A stretch of DNA of 64,000 bases from UBA11650 sp963997925 (GCA_963997925.1 CAXEOX010000004.1:4980-68979), one strand, 5' to 3'; positions 23,302 to 32,037 are shown, numbered from the stretch's first letter. Notes: a model not told the origin generated them from the letters alone. Numbers and translations: made by a program.

Positions 23302-25731
23302 TTATTCACACTTGTTCCAACCGCAGGAAACGCACATCAAGCACCCTTCCTGATAGATGACCGGCGTGTTGCAGTCGGGGCATTTCCGGGCTGGCTGATA
23401 GGAATGTCCGTTGGAACCGTTTCCATTCCCGTAGGCTCCTTCCCCTAGCAACTTTATCTGCACGCCATTTGAACCAGACTGGATGGGCAAGGCCGCCGCC
23501 TCTCCCGTCTGCCGTTCCATCGCCAAGGCGACGGCGTCGGGACCTGATCGCACCAGGGTGCCTTCGTCCCAGGCCGGACAGCAGGTGATGCCCCGCAATT
23601 GCTCTATCACTATCTTGGGGTCGAGACCCGAGCGTAATGCCAGGGAAACCAACCGGGAGATGGCCTCAAGTTGAGCCGAATCACAGCCCCCAGCTTTGCC
23701 CAGGTTGCCGAACACTTCGAAGGGAGTCCCCTCTTCATCGAAGTTTATGGTCACGTACATGTTGCCGTGGCCGGTGCGCACCCGCTCGGTTACGCCCCGG
23801 ATGGACTGGGGCCGGCGTCGCGGCGTCTGGAAGCCGGATTGGCCCGCTCCCAACAATTCGGCCAACTCAGTACCGGAATCCGAAGCTTCCTGTTTGCCGG
23901 TTCCACCGGTGCTGAGCACCTGTCCGGACTTGCTGCCATCCCGATAGACCGTGATTCCCTTGCATCCCAACTCATAAGCCATGGTGTAGGCGTTGGCAAC
24001 GTCACCCAAAGTGGCGTCATGCGGGAAGTTGATGGTCTTGGAAACGGAATTATCCGTGTGTCTTTGGAATGCAGCCTGCATCCGGACATGCCATTCCGGG
24101 TTGATGTCGTGGGAGGTCCGGAAAACCTCTTTGACCCACTCGGGCACATCCAAAGTCTCCAGGCTGCCCGTCTCAGCCAACTGCTCCATCAACTCTTCGG
24201 TATAGAACCCCTCACGCCGGGCCACTGCCTCGAAGTAGGGATTCACTTCCACCAGCCGGGTATTGTCCATCACGTTGCGGACGTAGCTGAGTGCAAAGAG
24301 TGGCTCGATGCCGCTGGATGCCCCGGCTATGATGCTGATGGTACCGGTAGGAGCAATAGTAGTAGGGGCCGAGTTGCGCATAGGCCGCGCTTCTCCGAAG
24401 GGCCCCTCAGTGCTATAGGCGCTGCCTTCCCAAGCCGGGAAGGTGCCCCGGATCTGGGACAACTCGCTGGACGCCAAGGCAGTTTCGTGGTTGACGCGGC
24501 CCATCACCTGTTCCGCCAGTTCCAGTCCTTCTTCCGAGTCGTACCGGATGCCCATCTCTATCAGTAGATCGGAGAACCCCATCACTCCCAGGCCGATGCG
24601 CCGGGTGGTCTTGCTCATGTCCTCAATCTCTTTGATGGGGTAGTTGTTCATGTCTATGACGTTGTCTAGTAGATGGACCGTGGTCCGTACTACCTCGGCC
24701 AGCCGGTCCCAATCCATCGTCACTTCGCCGTCCCGGTGCCGGACCATGCGGGCCAGATTCACCGAGGCCAGGTTGCAGGACTCGAAGGGCAACAAGGGTT
24801 GCTCACCGCAAGGATTGGTGCTCTCGATCCGGCCCAACTGGGGATTGGGATTGTACTTGTTTATCTCGTCCAGGAAGATAAGTCCGGGGTCTCCGGTTTT
24901 CCAGGCCATATCAACGGCCAAGTCGAAGATTTCCCTGGCGTTCTCTCGGCCCACCACGACTCCGGTACGAGGGTTAACGAGGTCGTAGTCATGACCGGCT
25001 TTCACCCGTTCCATGAAGTCCCCGGTGATTCCTATGGATATGTTGAAGTTTGTTAGGTTTTTACCGTCTTCTTTAGACCGGATGAAGGCCTTTATATCAG
25101 GGTGATCAACGTTGAGGATGCCCATATTGGCGCCCCGGCGAGTACCGCCCTGCTTGACCACGTCGGTTGCGGTATCGAAGGCCCTGATGAAGCTGACCGG
25201 TCCGCTGGCGATGCCTCCGGTGGAACCAACCATGTCACCCGACGGACGCAGGCGGGTAAAGGAAAAGCCGGTCCCGCCGCCGCTCTTATGGATAAGGGCC
25301 GTTTGCTTGACCTTGTCGAAAATCGAATCCAAGGCGTCGTCTATCGGCAGCACGAAGCAAGCGGAGAGTTGCTGTAGTTCCCGGCCGGCATTCATCAACG
25401 TGGGTGAATTGGGCAGGGATTCCAAGCGCCACATCATCTCGTAGAACTCGTCTTCGGTGGCCTGACGCTGTTCTTCGGTGGCCCCGTACTTCAAGTCGGC
25501 CCGCGACAGGTTCTTCGCCACCCGGCGGAACATGCCGTTGGGGTCTTCCAGGATGTTGCCATCCCTGTCTTTGGAAAGATACCGGCGGTCCAGAACAACC
25601 TTGGCGTTTTCCGTCAGTTCCTGGATCCGTTCGTTAAACAAACGGGCGATGCCGGCATCGGCTAAAGCCAAGCCGATTACTCGCCGTCTTTCCGGGGTAG
25701 ATATATCTGAACTCTCTCGAGTTGCTGTCAT
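23302..25731 (-). CDS. nrdJ: Adenosylcobalamin-dependent (class II) ribonucleotide reductase
   Basis: This enzyme reduces ribonucleotides to deoxyribonucleotides using adenosylcobalamin to make the thiyl radical. The 809-residue product has the first redox cysteine in LSACFVLPIDDALDSIF and the NPCGEQPLLPFESCNLASVNLARM active-site loop, with Cys and Glu of NxCxE. PTGTISIIAGASSGIEPLF is the phosphate-binding region. A C-terminal TSCPD domain (GKAGGCDSAQLEAISRLVSLAL) and a zinc ribbon, CPDC...CVSCGWNKCE, follow. No N-terminal ATP-cone is evident. AGGAGG precedes ATG 25731. nrdR lies upstream, and two NrdR-box-like dyads are at 25971-26019. Confidence 0.96.
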   Translation of the reverse strand: MTATRESSDISTPERRRVIGLALADAGIARLFNERIQELTENAKVVLDRRYLSKDRDGNILEDPNGMFRRVAKNLSRADLKYGATEEQRQATEDEFYEMMWRLESLPNSPTLMNAGRELQQLSACFVLPIDDALDSIFDKVKQTALIHKSGGGTGFSFTRLRPSGDMVGSTGGIASGPVSFIRAFDTATDVVKQGGTRRGANMGILNVDHPDIKAFIRSKEDGKNLTNFNISIGITGDFMERVKAGHDYDLVNPRTGVVVGRENAREIFDLAVDMAWKTGDPGLIFLDEINKYNPNPQLGRIESTNPCGEQPLLPFESCNLASVNLARMVRHRDGEVTMDWDRLAEVVRTTVHLLDNVIDMNNYPIKEIEDMSKTTRRIGLGVMGFSDLLIEMGIRYDSEEGLELAEQVMGRVNHETALASSELSQIRGTFPAWEGSAYSTEGPFGEARPMRNSAPTTIAPTGTISIIAGASSGIEPLFALSYVRNVMDNTRLVEVNPYFEAVARREGFYTEELMEQLAETGSLETLDVPEWVKEVFRTSHDINPEWHVRMQAAFQRHTDNSVSKTINFPHDATLGDVANAYTMAYELGCKGITVYRDGSKSGQVLSTGGTGKQEASDSGTELAELLGAGQSGFQTPRRRPQSIRGVTERVRTGHGNMYVTINFDEEGTPFEVFGNLGKAGGCDSAQLEAISRLVSLALRSGLDPKIVIEQLRGITCCPAWDEGTLVRSGPDAVALAMERQTGEAAALPIQSGSNGVQIKLLGEGAYGNGNGSNGHSYQPARKCPDCNTPVIYQEGCLMCVSCGWNKCE

Positions 25732-25970
25732 TGCCGGGGCCTCCTACCGAGTCACGGGGTGAAACATTGGTGTTATGCAGCCGGACGAATGCTCATTCGC
25801 CAGACTGCCCCGCTTGTAACACTTTAACTGGTCGATGATGCGATTACCTTGCATCAATGTCAGTAACGAGCTTGCCAAATGGTTCACCATTGAGGGACCA
25901 TGAACCGAGTATCTAGAGGTCCATCGGTCTGTTTCTTTACTAATTTAAAAAGTTTCTAAGACACCGACCA

Positions 25971-26019
25971 AATACTAGATAGTGTATGTGCTGTGTACCC
26001 ACCTACTAGCAATGGTAGG
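25971..26019. promoter_or_regulatory. Paired NrdR-box-like sites upstream of nrdJ
   Basis: Box 1 (25971-25986) read on the minus strand is ACACTATCTAGTATT, close to the NrdR consensus ACACWATATATWGTGT. Box 2 (26002-26019) has arms CCTAC and GTAGG. The centres are about 31 bases apart, three helical turns, which is the spacing known for tandem NrdR boxes. They lie roughly 240 bases before nrdJ. Confidence 0.5.
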
Positions 26020-26124
26020 CCGAATTGTAGCGGGCGATATTTGGAAAGTCAAGTAGACCCGGAACGAAAAAAGAGGACTTAGGAAATCGGTGGTGGGGCC
26101 GAATGGGTGGGGTAGTCGAAAACG

Positions 26125-26177
26125 GAAAAACTGCTCTCCTTGATGGCCCAGGTAAGGACCACGGAAGGCAGTTTTTC
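26125..26177. terminator. Inverted repeat with A/T-flanked stem, likely bidirectional terminator
   Basis: GAAAAACTGC (26125-26134) and GCAGTTTTTC (26168-26177) are perfectly complementary, around 33 bases that include CCTTG/AAGG-type pairing. On the minus strand it lies downstream of the nrdR operon and would end it. Confidence 0.55.
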
Positions 26178-26247
26178 TACGGTTGGTTCTATAGTTCTAT
26201 ATAGGAGACAACAGGGCTGCCAGCTGGTAAACCATATTGAGCATACG

Positions 26248-26281
26248 CCCGGGTTGCGAGGCGAATCGCCTCAGACCCGAA
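26248..26281. repeat. Nested GC-rich hairpin
   Basis: GAGGCG-AAT-CGCCTC is extended by an outer CGGGTT/ACCCG pair, giving a stable stem 3' of the nrdR operon. No T-tract follows. Confidence 0.45.
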
Positions 26282-26309
26282 AGGCGTAGCCATAGGACCA
26301 GGCGAGTTG

Positions 26310-26528
26310 TTACTCCTCGGGCATTCCCAGCCAGCAGGTCATCAAGCTGGCGCGCACACCCTGATCGATCGCGTCTTGGGTTTCGGCGATACGGTTTGTC
26401 TTGTCGGTCTCGAAGCGGATGTGATGCTCTAGCCGCAGCCGGGGCAACTCCTCTTGTCGGAGCTGGGTTTCCAAGTCGTGAATCTCACTGTTCAGAGTAA
26501 GCAGCCTGGTTAGGACGGAAGATTGCAT
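26310..26528 (-). CDS. Small coiled-coil protein coupled to nrdR
   Basis: I do not recognise this protein. The 72-residue product is dominated by a charged heptad-like helix (LTRLLTLNSEIHDLETQLRQEE) and has no catalytic motif. Its ATG begins one base after the nrdR stop codon and has no SD of its own, so translation would depend on nrdR by coupling. An open frame extends upstream inside nrdR, but the short version is more likely. It could be an NrdR-associated protein or a spurious call. Confidence 0.4.
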   Translation of the reverse strand: MQSSVLTRLLTLNSEIHDLETQLRQEELPRLRLEHHIRFETDKTNRIAETQDAIDQGVRASLMTCWLGMPEE

Positions 26529-26529
26529 A

Positions 26530-27144
26530 CTATTGTTTAACAACGTTGTCTCCTTCTGATTCGCTGGTTGACTGTTGAATATCGGTATCGCCGCCGCTCT
26601 TGGAGTTTCTACCCCTCTGACGAGCCCGGCCATTTGTGGACTTACGCCGTTTGGGGATGGCTTCTCCGGGCAGCACGTCCATCAAAGGTAGTTGGGTGTT
26701 CTCCTCTCTAAGGTCTTGCACCGCTTGCTCGAAGCTGTCGATATGCTGGAAATCCCGGTAAACGCTGGCATACCTTATATAAGCAACTCGATCCAGGTTC
26801 ATCAGCCGGTCCATCACCATGGAACCAAGGATGGATGTCGGCACCTCTACTTGACCCAGATGTTGTAGCTCCGCCTCTACGTCCTCCACCATTTTTTCGA
26901 TGGTACGAGACGAGATAGGGCGCTTGGTGCAAGCCTTCCGGATCCCTACAATCAACTTCTCCCGATTGAATTCCTCCCGCCGCCCGTCGTGCTTGGACAC
27001 CATCAGGACGGTGGCCTGAATCCTTTCATAAGTGGTGAATCGAAGGCCGCATTGCTGGCACTCCCGTCGGCGCCGGATGCCGTTTTCCACCACCCGGGAG
27101 TCGGTTACCTTGGAATCGTTAAATGCGCAGTAGGGACAATGCAT
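26530..27144 (-). CDS. nrdR: Transcriptional repressor NrdR with an extended C-terminal tail
   Basis: NrdR is a zinc-ribbon/ATP-cone repressor that senses (d)ATP and controls ribonucleotide reductase genes. The zinc ribbon uses CPYC and CQQC (residues 3-6 and 34-37), and the RRRRECQQCGLRFTTYER DNA-binding face is intact. The ATP-cone follows (VSKHDGRREEFNREKLIVGI). At 204 residues it is about 45 longer than usual; the extra tail (KRRKSTNGRARQRGRNSKSG onward) is basic, then acidic, and looks disordered. It is upstream of nrdJ on the same strand. Confidence 0.93.
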   Translation of the reverse strand: MHCPYCAFNDSKVTDSRVVENGIRRRRECQQCGLRFTTYERIQATVLMVSKHDGRREEFNREKLIVGIRKACTKRPISSRTIEKMVEDVEAELQHLGQVEVPTSILGSMVMDRLMNLDRVAYIRYASVYRDFQHIDSFEQAVQDLREENTQLPLMDVLPGEAIPKRRKSTNGRARQRGRNSKSGGDTDIQQSTSESEGDNVVKQ

Positions 27145-27188
27145 ATCTTGTTCGTTTTCTTAAAAAAATTTCGAAATCATTTAAGAAT

Positions 27189-27231
27189 ACTACATACTGT
27201 GTAGTTTTTATGTCAAACTACCACCGGTAGT
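27189..27231. promoter_or_regulatory. Tandem NrdR-box-like dyads upstream of nrdR
   Basis: ACTACA...TGTAGT (27189-27205) and ACTACC-ACC-GGTAGT (27217-27231) lie 45-87 bases upstream of the nrdR start, with centres 27 bases apart. They share the ACTA/TAGT half-site with the pair ahead of nrdJ, which suggests autoregulation. Confidence 0.5.
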
Positions 27232-27520
27232 AGCACGATTGTATACTCGGCCATAACCAAAGTCAATAAAAACGTGCCGAAATCCGGCTTCCAGACTCCG
27301 AATCCATCGGGATTCGATACGTTATGTCTGGCCGAACTGCCTCACAGGCATTCCTAAGCCACACGTGTCACGATTTTCGGAATATCTGGCGAGCGGAAAT
27401 CGACGAAAACCTGTAACACCGTTTGTGGACTGGGTTTAATAGGTTGTGGTCGATTTTGAGGGTTGCGGAATGGCTTGGATGAGTATTCAAATCACATATG
27501 TGGTAGGGATCTACCTAGAC

Positions 27521-27556
27521 AAAAAAGTAGAGGCCGCCCCGCGATGGGACGGCCTC
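27521..27556 (-). terminator. Rho-independent terminator on the minus strand
   Basis: GAGGCCGCCCC (27530-27540) pairs with GGGACGGCCTC (27546-27556) with one mismatch. Six A residues at 27521-27526 give a U6 tail on the minus strand. Confidence 0.75.
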
Positions 27557-27674
27557 GATAAGGTTCTCGGTGGCTATATGTTAATGGTTGCTAAGGAAAG
27601 GGTATTAGTGCTGCCCACGCCTCCGAGAATATTCCTCAAATTTAGTGGAGCCACCGGCTCCGGTAAATTTTACC
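27557..27674 (-). ncRNA. Possible small RNA or leader between two terminators
   Basis: TTCTCGG (27564-27570) and CCGAGAA (27623-27629) are complementary and extended by TGG/CCA. On the minus strand this stem is followed at once by the U-tailed terminator at 27521. A separate hairpin terminator ends ftsZ upstream. A terminated segment with no gene implies a small transcript, but no promoter is clear. Confidence 0.3.
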
Positions 27675-27709
27675 TGTGGCGCTTCCGGAAAAATTCCGGA
27701 AGCGCCACA
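27675..27709 (-). terminator. Terminator-type hairpin after ftsZ
   Basis: TGTGGCGCTTCCGG and CCGGAAGCGCCACA form a perfect 14-bp stem with a seven-base loop, 20 bases past the ftsZ stop. The minus-strand side continues with GGTAAAATTTACC, and the plus-strand side with TTTATATA. Confidence 0.7.
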
Positions 27710-27729
27710 TTTATATACGTCCAATTCGG

Positions 27730-28884
27730 CTATCGGAAGAATCCCCGGTTCCTGGAGGACGATTGGCGGCGCAGGAAGCTGGGAACGTCTAGTTCCTCTT
27801 CACTCTCAGGTATAACATCCTGCAACAACCGTTCTAGGTCAGCCTCGCGAAGGTCGTCGTTCTCGGCCATGACCGGGAAGGACGCGGCTACCATGGTGAT
27901 TTTAACTTCGTCGTCCAGCTTGGGATCGCGGGAGGTCCCGAAGATAATGTTGGCTTCGGGGTCTGACATGTCCTGGATGACGTTGGCGGCATCCTGAACC
28001 TCTTTGAGGCTCAGGGTTGGGCCGCCGCTGACCACGAACAGAATCCTCTTGGCTCCGTCCATGGCGATGTCCAGCAACGGGCTCTTGGTGGCCATCTTGG
28101 CCGCTTCCACTGCCCGGTTCTCGCCTTTGCCCCGGCCGATGGCCAGCCAAGCGGGTCCGGCGTTGCTGAGTATGGTCTTCACGTCGGCGAAGTCAACGTT
28201 AATCTCTCCGGGAACGGTGACGACCTCAGCGATGGCCTGGATGGCCTGCTGTAGCACTGAGTCGGCCATCTTGAGCGCGTCTTCCCAAGTGAATGTCTGC
28301 TCGTTCTGGGTATTCATAGTGAGTAGCCGGTCGTTGGGGATGACGATTACAGTGTCTACATGGTCCCTTAGCCGGGCGATACCCTCTTCGGCGTTTTTAC
28401 GTCGGCCATTCGCCTCAAATGAAAAGGGCTTGCTTACCACGGCCACGGTCAAAGCGCCCGATTCTTTGGCAATCTGGGCTACCACGGGAGCCGCTCCGGT
28501 GCCGGTGCCGCCGCCCATGCCCACGGCCAGGAATACCATGTCGGAACCCTCAACGGCTTTCTCGATCTCCTGACGGCTCTCTTCCGCAGCCTGACGGCCC
28601 AGGTCGGGTTGTGCGCCCGAGCCGAGACCCCGAGTCAGGTTCTGGCCGATGGCGATCCGATGAGCTACGTCACACCGGAAAAGGTGTTGGGAGTCCGTAT
28701 TAACGGCGTAGTATTCGACAACGGGCAATTTTTCTTTGTACATCCGGCTAACGGCGTTGCTTCCGCCTCCGCCGATGCCCAATACTTTAATGTTCGGGAC
28801 GCCGACGCCTACTTCGGGCATCATGTTCAAAGGATCCAAGTTTTCCCGTGCCGGCTCCCAAGACGCTGAGTTTTCCAATACCAT
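27730..28884 (-). CDS. ftsZ: Cell division GTPase FtsZ
   Basis: FtsZ polymerises into the Z-ring at midcell. The 384-residue product has the GTP-binding GGGGSNAVSRM, the tubulin signature GGGTGTGAAPVVA, the T7 synergy loop NVDFADVKTIL and the C-terminal peptide LDVPSFLRR that binds FtsA. All functional residues appear intact. It follows ftsA on the same strand after 136 bases and is closed by a strong hairpin. Confidence 0.97.
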   Translation of the reverse strand: MVLENSASWEPARENLDPLNMMPEVGVGVPNIKVLGIGGGGSNAVSRMYKEKLPVVEYYAVNTDSQHLFRCDVAHRIAIGQNLTRGLGSGAQPDLGRQAAEESRQEIEKAVEGSDMVFLAVGMGGGTGTGAAPVVAQIAKESGALTVAVVSKPFSFEANGRRKNAEEGIARLRDHVDTVIVIPNDRLLTMNTQNEQTFTWEDALKMADSVLQQAIQAIAEVVTVPGEINVDFADVKTILSNAGPAWLAIGRGKGENRAVEAAKMATKSPLLDIAMDGAKRILFVVSGGPTLSLKEVQDAANVIQDMSDPEANIIFGTSRDPKLDDEVKITMVAASFPVMAENDDLREADLERLLQDVIPESEEELDVPSFLRRQSSSRNRGFFR

Positions 28885-29020
28885 GGTTTCCCCTCCACAT
28901 CACGAGTTTTATCCTGATTCACGTTGCTTGTTCCAGTATCAATTGGCGTCGCGATTCCAATCTGTTTGTCCATGCGGCGCCACTGCAATAAGGACTTCAG
29001 GCTGGGCTAAGCCACAGCGC

Positions 29021-30277
29021 TTACCCCACTTGAACGCCTTGTTCTTGTTTGCGACCTCCCATAAACCGCTCCCGAAACGACTTGTGTACCCTCGAGCTCC
29101 GGTTTCCGTTGCTATAGGAGCGCTTTTCCCCTTGGTGCTTGATTCCCCAAAGCAGCAGTCCCACAGCGGTGGAGGTGCTGGCTTTTTGTAATTGTGTAGG
29201 TAGCCCGGCGATTCCCTGAGGATGGGCCAACCTAACCGGACCGCCCAGAGTTTTCAGAGCCAGCTCACGTATCCCGGGCAACTCGGCGCATCCACCGGTG
29301 ATAACCAGCCCACCGTTTGGAAGTTGGCGTAGTCCGGATTGACGGACGCGCAGGAGAATCTGTTTCAGCATCTCTACGACTCTTGCCTGCAGCGGCTCGC
29401 ACAGATCCCTTCGCTTGGCGACCCTACGGGGCTGTCCTTGAAAGCTGGGCACTACCACTTCCTCATCGCCCCGGACCAAATCGGGCATCGCATGGCCCCA
29501 CTTCATCTTTATGTCTTCCGCCAAGAAATAAGGGATGCGCATGGCCACGGCCAAATCTCTGGTGAGTTGATTACCGCCCACCGGTATCACTGCCGAGTAC
29601 CAGGGATTACCCTGGCGATAGATGATTAGATCGATGGTTCCCCCGCCGATATCCACCAGCACGGTACCCATCTCTTTTTCGTCGCCGGTCAGAGTCGCCT
29701 CGGCCGAAGCCAACGATTCCACCACCAAGCTTCTAACAGAAACCCGGCTGGCCTCTACGGCCTTAACCGTGTTCCTTAGCGTGGCCGCGTCTCCTACTAC
29801 GACGTGGGATTCTACGTTTATCTGCTTGGCATGAAGTCCGGTGGGATTTCGCACGGCTTCCATACCGTCCACTTCATACCCGATGGGGATCATGTGCAGA
29901 ATCTCTTGGGTACTCTCCACTTGGGGAAAGGACGACCGGAGCAACTCCTCCAACTGCTGAGACCCAATATCCTCAGTGTCGCTGGGGTTCTCCATCACGT
30001 CTTTGGTGTTGAGACAGGTTATGTGGCTACCGCTGACGCCCGCGTACACGCCGGAAATGACTCCCCGGCCGATATAACGCTGGGCTTCTTCCAAGGAGGA
30101 TTTAACAGCGACCTTAACCTCGTCGATGTTGTCGATTCGGCCCTTCTGCATCCCTTGGGAGGTTACGATTCCTGTTCCCAGAATCTTCAGATCTCCCTCG
30201 GCGCCTACTCTTGCCACGATAGAGCAGACCTTATTGCTGCCGATATCTACAGCCGTGTAGAACGTTTCTTTAGACAA
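29021..30277 (-). CDS. ftsA: Cell division protein FtsA
   Basis: FtsA is an actin-like ATPase that tethers FtsZ to the membrane. The 418-residue product starts FYTAVDIGSNKVCSIVARV (phosphate 1 loop). It has the SHUTS-type 1C domain, VLVDIGGGTIDLIIYRQG (phosphate 2) and GLVITGGCAELPGI (adenosine motif). The C-terminal end is basic (GKREKRSYSNGNRSSRVHKSF-like) rather than a clear amphipathic helix. It lies between rsmH and ftsZ without ftsQ, ftsI or mur genes, an unusually short dcw cluster. Confidence 0.93.
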   Translation of the reverse strand: MSKETFYTAVDIGSNKVCSIVARVGAEGDLKILGTGIVTSQGMQKGRIDNIDEVKVAVKSSLEEAQRYIGRGVISGVYAGVSGSHITCLNTKDVMENPSDTEDIGSQQLEELLRSSFPQVESTQEILHMIPIGYEVDGMEAVRNPTGLHAKQINVESHVVVGDAATLRNTVKAVEASRVSVRSLVVESLASAEATLTGDEKEMGTVLVDIGGGTIDLIIYRQGNPWYSAVIPVGGNQLTRDLAVAMRIPYFLAEDIKMKWGHAMPDLVRGDEEVVVPSFQGQPRRVAKRRDLCEPLQARVVEMLKQILLRVRQSGLRQLPNGGLVITGGCAELPGIRELALKTLGGPVRLAHPQGIAGLPTQLQKASTSTAVGLLLWGIKHQGEKRSYSNGNRSSRVHKSFRERFMGGRKQEQGVQVG

Positions 30278-30320
30278 CTTGCCACCGTCCTTTCATCCTA
30301 GTTGGACCCTGTCGGTCCCT

Positions 30321-31337
30321 TCAGCGGCGCTCTGCTACCCGCATTCGGGCGCTGCGGCTACGTGGGTTACCGGTTACTTCTTCCGGAGTAGGTTTGATTA
30401 CTCTGCGATTAACCAGATTCACTGTTGGTTCGTGTTCGCAAACGCACACCGGGAATCCGGGAGGGCAGATACACATGGAGGACTCCCGCTGGAGAAACGT
30501 CTTCACTATTCTGTCTTCCAAGCTGTGATAGCTAATCACTGCCAGTCTTCCCGACGGTGCCAACAACTCGATAGCCGCCGACAACCCCGCCTCTACGTTG
30601 GTTAATTCATCGTTAACTTCGATGCGGAGGGCCTGGAAGGTGCGTGTCGCCGGATGTACCCTACGGCCTTGCCTGGGCGACGGCCCCATGGCTGAAGCGA
30701 CCAGAGAAGCCAGTTGACCCGTGGAATTGACCGGGCGGTTCCTTACGATGGCCCGGGCGATCCGGCGGGACCTGGGTTCTTCTCCATATTCAAATATCAC
30801 GTTGGCCAGGTCTTCTTCCGAATAATTGTTGACGACATCGTCAGCGGATAGAGGACCGTTGGGGTCAAAGCGCATATCCAGAGGTTCATCGGTCTGAAAA
30901 CTGAACCCGTAGCCCGGCGTATCGAGCTGCCGCGAAGACAAACCCAAGTCCATGAGGACGCCGTCCACGCGATCGAACCCATGCTGGTTGGCCATAGCAA
31001 CCATCTGGGTGTAGCTACCTTGAAGAGGGATAAAGCGGTCGCCGAATCGCTCCAAGCGATCGGCAGCCCTGGCAAAGGAGCGGGGGTCGCGATCGATACC
31101 CAGAACCCGGCCTTCAGGAGTTGAGAGCTGGAGCAGCCCGGAAGAGTGGCCACCTTCGCCCAACGTCGCATCCAAATAGATGCCGCCGGGATGAACCAGT
31201 AGGCGCTCCAGCGTTTCCGCAAGGAGGACCGGCAGGTGGAAGCCCTGATTTTGGTCAACGGGACCGGTGGACTGTGTCACACCGCCACTCCAAAGGCCAT
31301 CAAAAGGCTTTTCAATTGTCGATACCGCAAGAACCAC
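30321..31337 (-). CDS. rsmH: 16S rRNA (cytosine(1402)-N4)-methyltransferase
   Basis: RsmH methylates N4 of C1402 in the 16S rRNA P-site. The 338-residue product has HLPVLLAETLERLL, SAM motif YLDATLGEGGHSSGLL, GVLMDLGLSSRQLDTPGYGFSF and the LAVISYHSLEDRIVKTFL catalytic region. Start GTG 31337 has GGGAG five bases upstream; GTG 31280 (GGAG upstream) is an alternative that gives the more typical length of about 319. It is the first gene of the rsmH-ftsA-ftsZ group; mraZ, which often precedes it, is absent. Confidence 0.95.
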   Translation of the reverse strand: MVLAVSTIEKPFDGLWSGGVTQSTGPVDQNQGFHLPVLLAETLERLLVHPGGIYLDATLGEGGHSSGLLQLSTPEGRVLGIDRDPRSFARAADRLERFGDRFIPLQGSYTQMVAMANQHGFDRVDGVLMDLGLSSRQLDTPGYGFSFQTDEPLDMRFDPNGPLSADDVVNNYSEEDLANVIFEYGEEPRSRRIARAIVRNRPVNSTGQLASLVASAMGPSPRQGRRVHPATRTFQALRIEVNDELTNVEAGLSAAIELLAPSGRLAVISYHSLEDRIVKTFLQRESSMCICPPGFPVCVCEHEPTVNLVNRRVIKPTPEEVTGNPRSRSARMRVAERR

Positions 31338-32037
31338 CGTGTCTCCCAGAATGGCAATCCTCGGTCCTATCGGGGACCTGCAACTGCCGTTTTCAAACTG
31401 GTTTAGCTGCCCTATGAGTTACCAGGGGATAAAATCGAGATCCAGGTATCTCCCCTGACACCCTAAAGGGACTGCCGTTCCGGGATACATCGGCTCTCCT
31501 GCGAAATCGTCAGGTTAGCCAAGATTGGCCGGGCGCCGGTCGAAGTGCTCGGCCTGCGTCGGCGTTGATGCGTCAAGGAGATGGGGCTTTCGTCCGCCAA
31601 ACCCTTTATCCACATCATTTGCGCAAACTTACCAATCCGGGTATGTAAATGTCAACGGTTTTTAAGAATCTTTTTAAACCTTTTTTATGTTTTTACCAAT
31701 TTTGGTCGTTTTCCCAATACTGCGGGAGGATTGCCGACCCCGAGGCATGGGACCATCACCGCACTTCATATATATAATGAAAGGGCGGAGTGGGCGGGCA
31801 AATGTCATAGCCCCAACCTCTGAATCCGAACCGGACGCCAGGCCATCCACGCCGCCCAGTCAAGGCCGCGAGGCCGGAAACCTATTAACGAAGGGGTGGT
31901 TATGCTATACTGAGCCATATTTCCAGTTCAGAAGTAGTCGTTGGTGTGGGGATGGGCGGGCAGTGTTCACTACTCTCGGCATTTCGCACATCAGCATCCC
32001 GTATAGCGGTATCTCTATGGAACGGAGTTAGCCAACG
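31338..32037. other. rsmH-tig divergent intergenic region
   Basis: This 700-base gap is AT-rich around 31640-31700 (T-runs). It holds an extended -10 element near tig, and a possible minus-strand -35 TTGACA at 31650-31655 for rsmH without a good -10. Two open frames of 80-114 codons are present but have no SD or recognisable features, so I do not call them. Confidence 0.5.
31903..31911 (+). promoter_or_regulatory. Extended -10 promoter element for tig
   Basis: TGCTATACT matches the extended -10 (TGN-TATAAT with one mismatch), about 125 bases upstream of the tig start. A TATTAA at 31883-31888 sits near the -35 position. Confidence 0.5.

Larger units (their letters stand above)
25732..26309. 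other. nrdJ upstream region
   Basis: This 578-base non-coding gap holds the nrdJ promoter area with paired NrdR-box-like dyads (25971-26019), a bidirectional-looking terminator (26125-26177) and a 34-base nested hairpin (26248-26281). I see no gene. Confidence 0.6.
27145..27729. other. ftsZ-nrdR intergenic region
   Basis: This 585-base gap contains NrdR-box-like dyads next to nrdR (27189-27231), a CGAATCC-ATC-GGATTCG hairpin near 27298, and two minus-strand terminators (27521-27556 and 27675-27709) bracketing a foldable segment. Frames here lack coding character. Confidence 0.6.

Noticed and set aside
27446..27997. 183-codon plus-strand frame across the ftsZ terminator
   Set aside because: It crosses two terminator hairpins and runs antisense into ftsZ; product is serine-rich shadow sequence.
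31581..32031. Two overlapping short open frames between rsmH and tig
   Set aside because: No SD, no conserved-looking segments, and they overlap the promoter region of tig.
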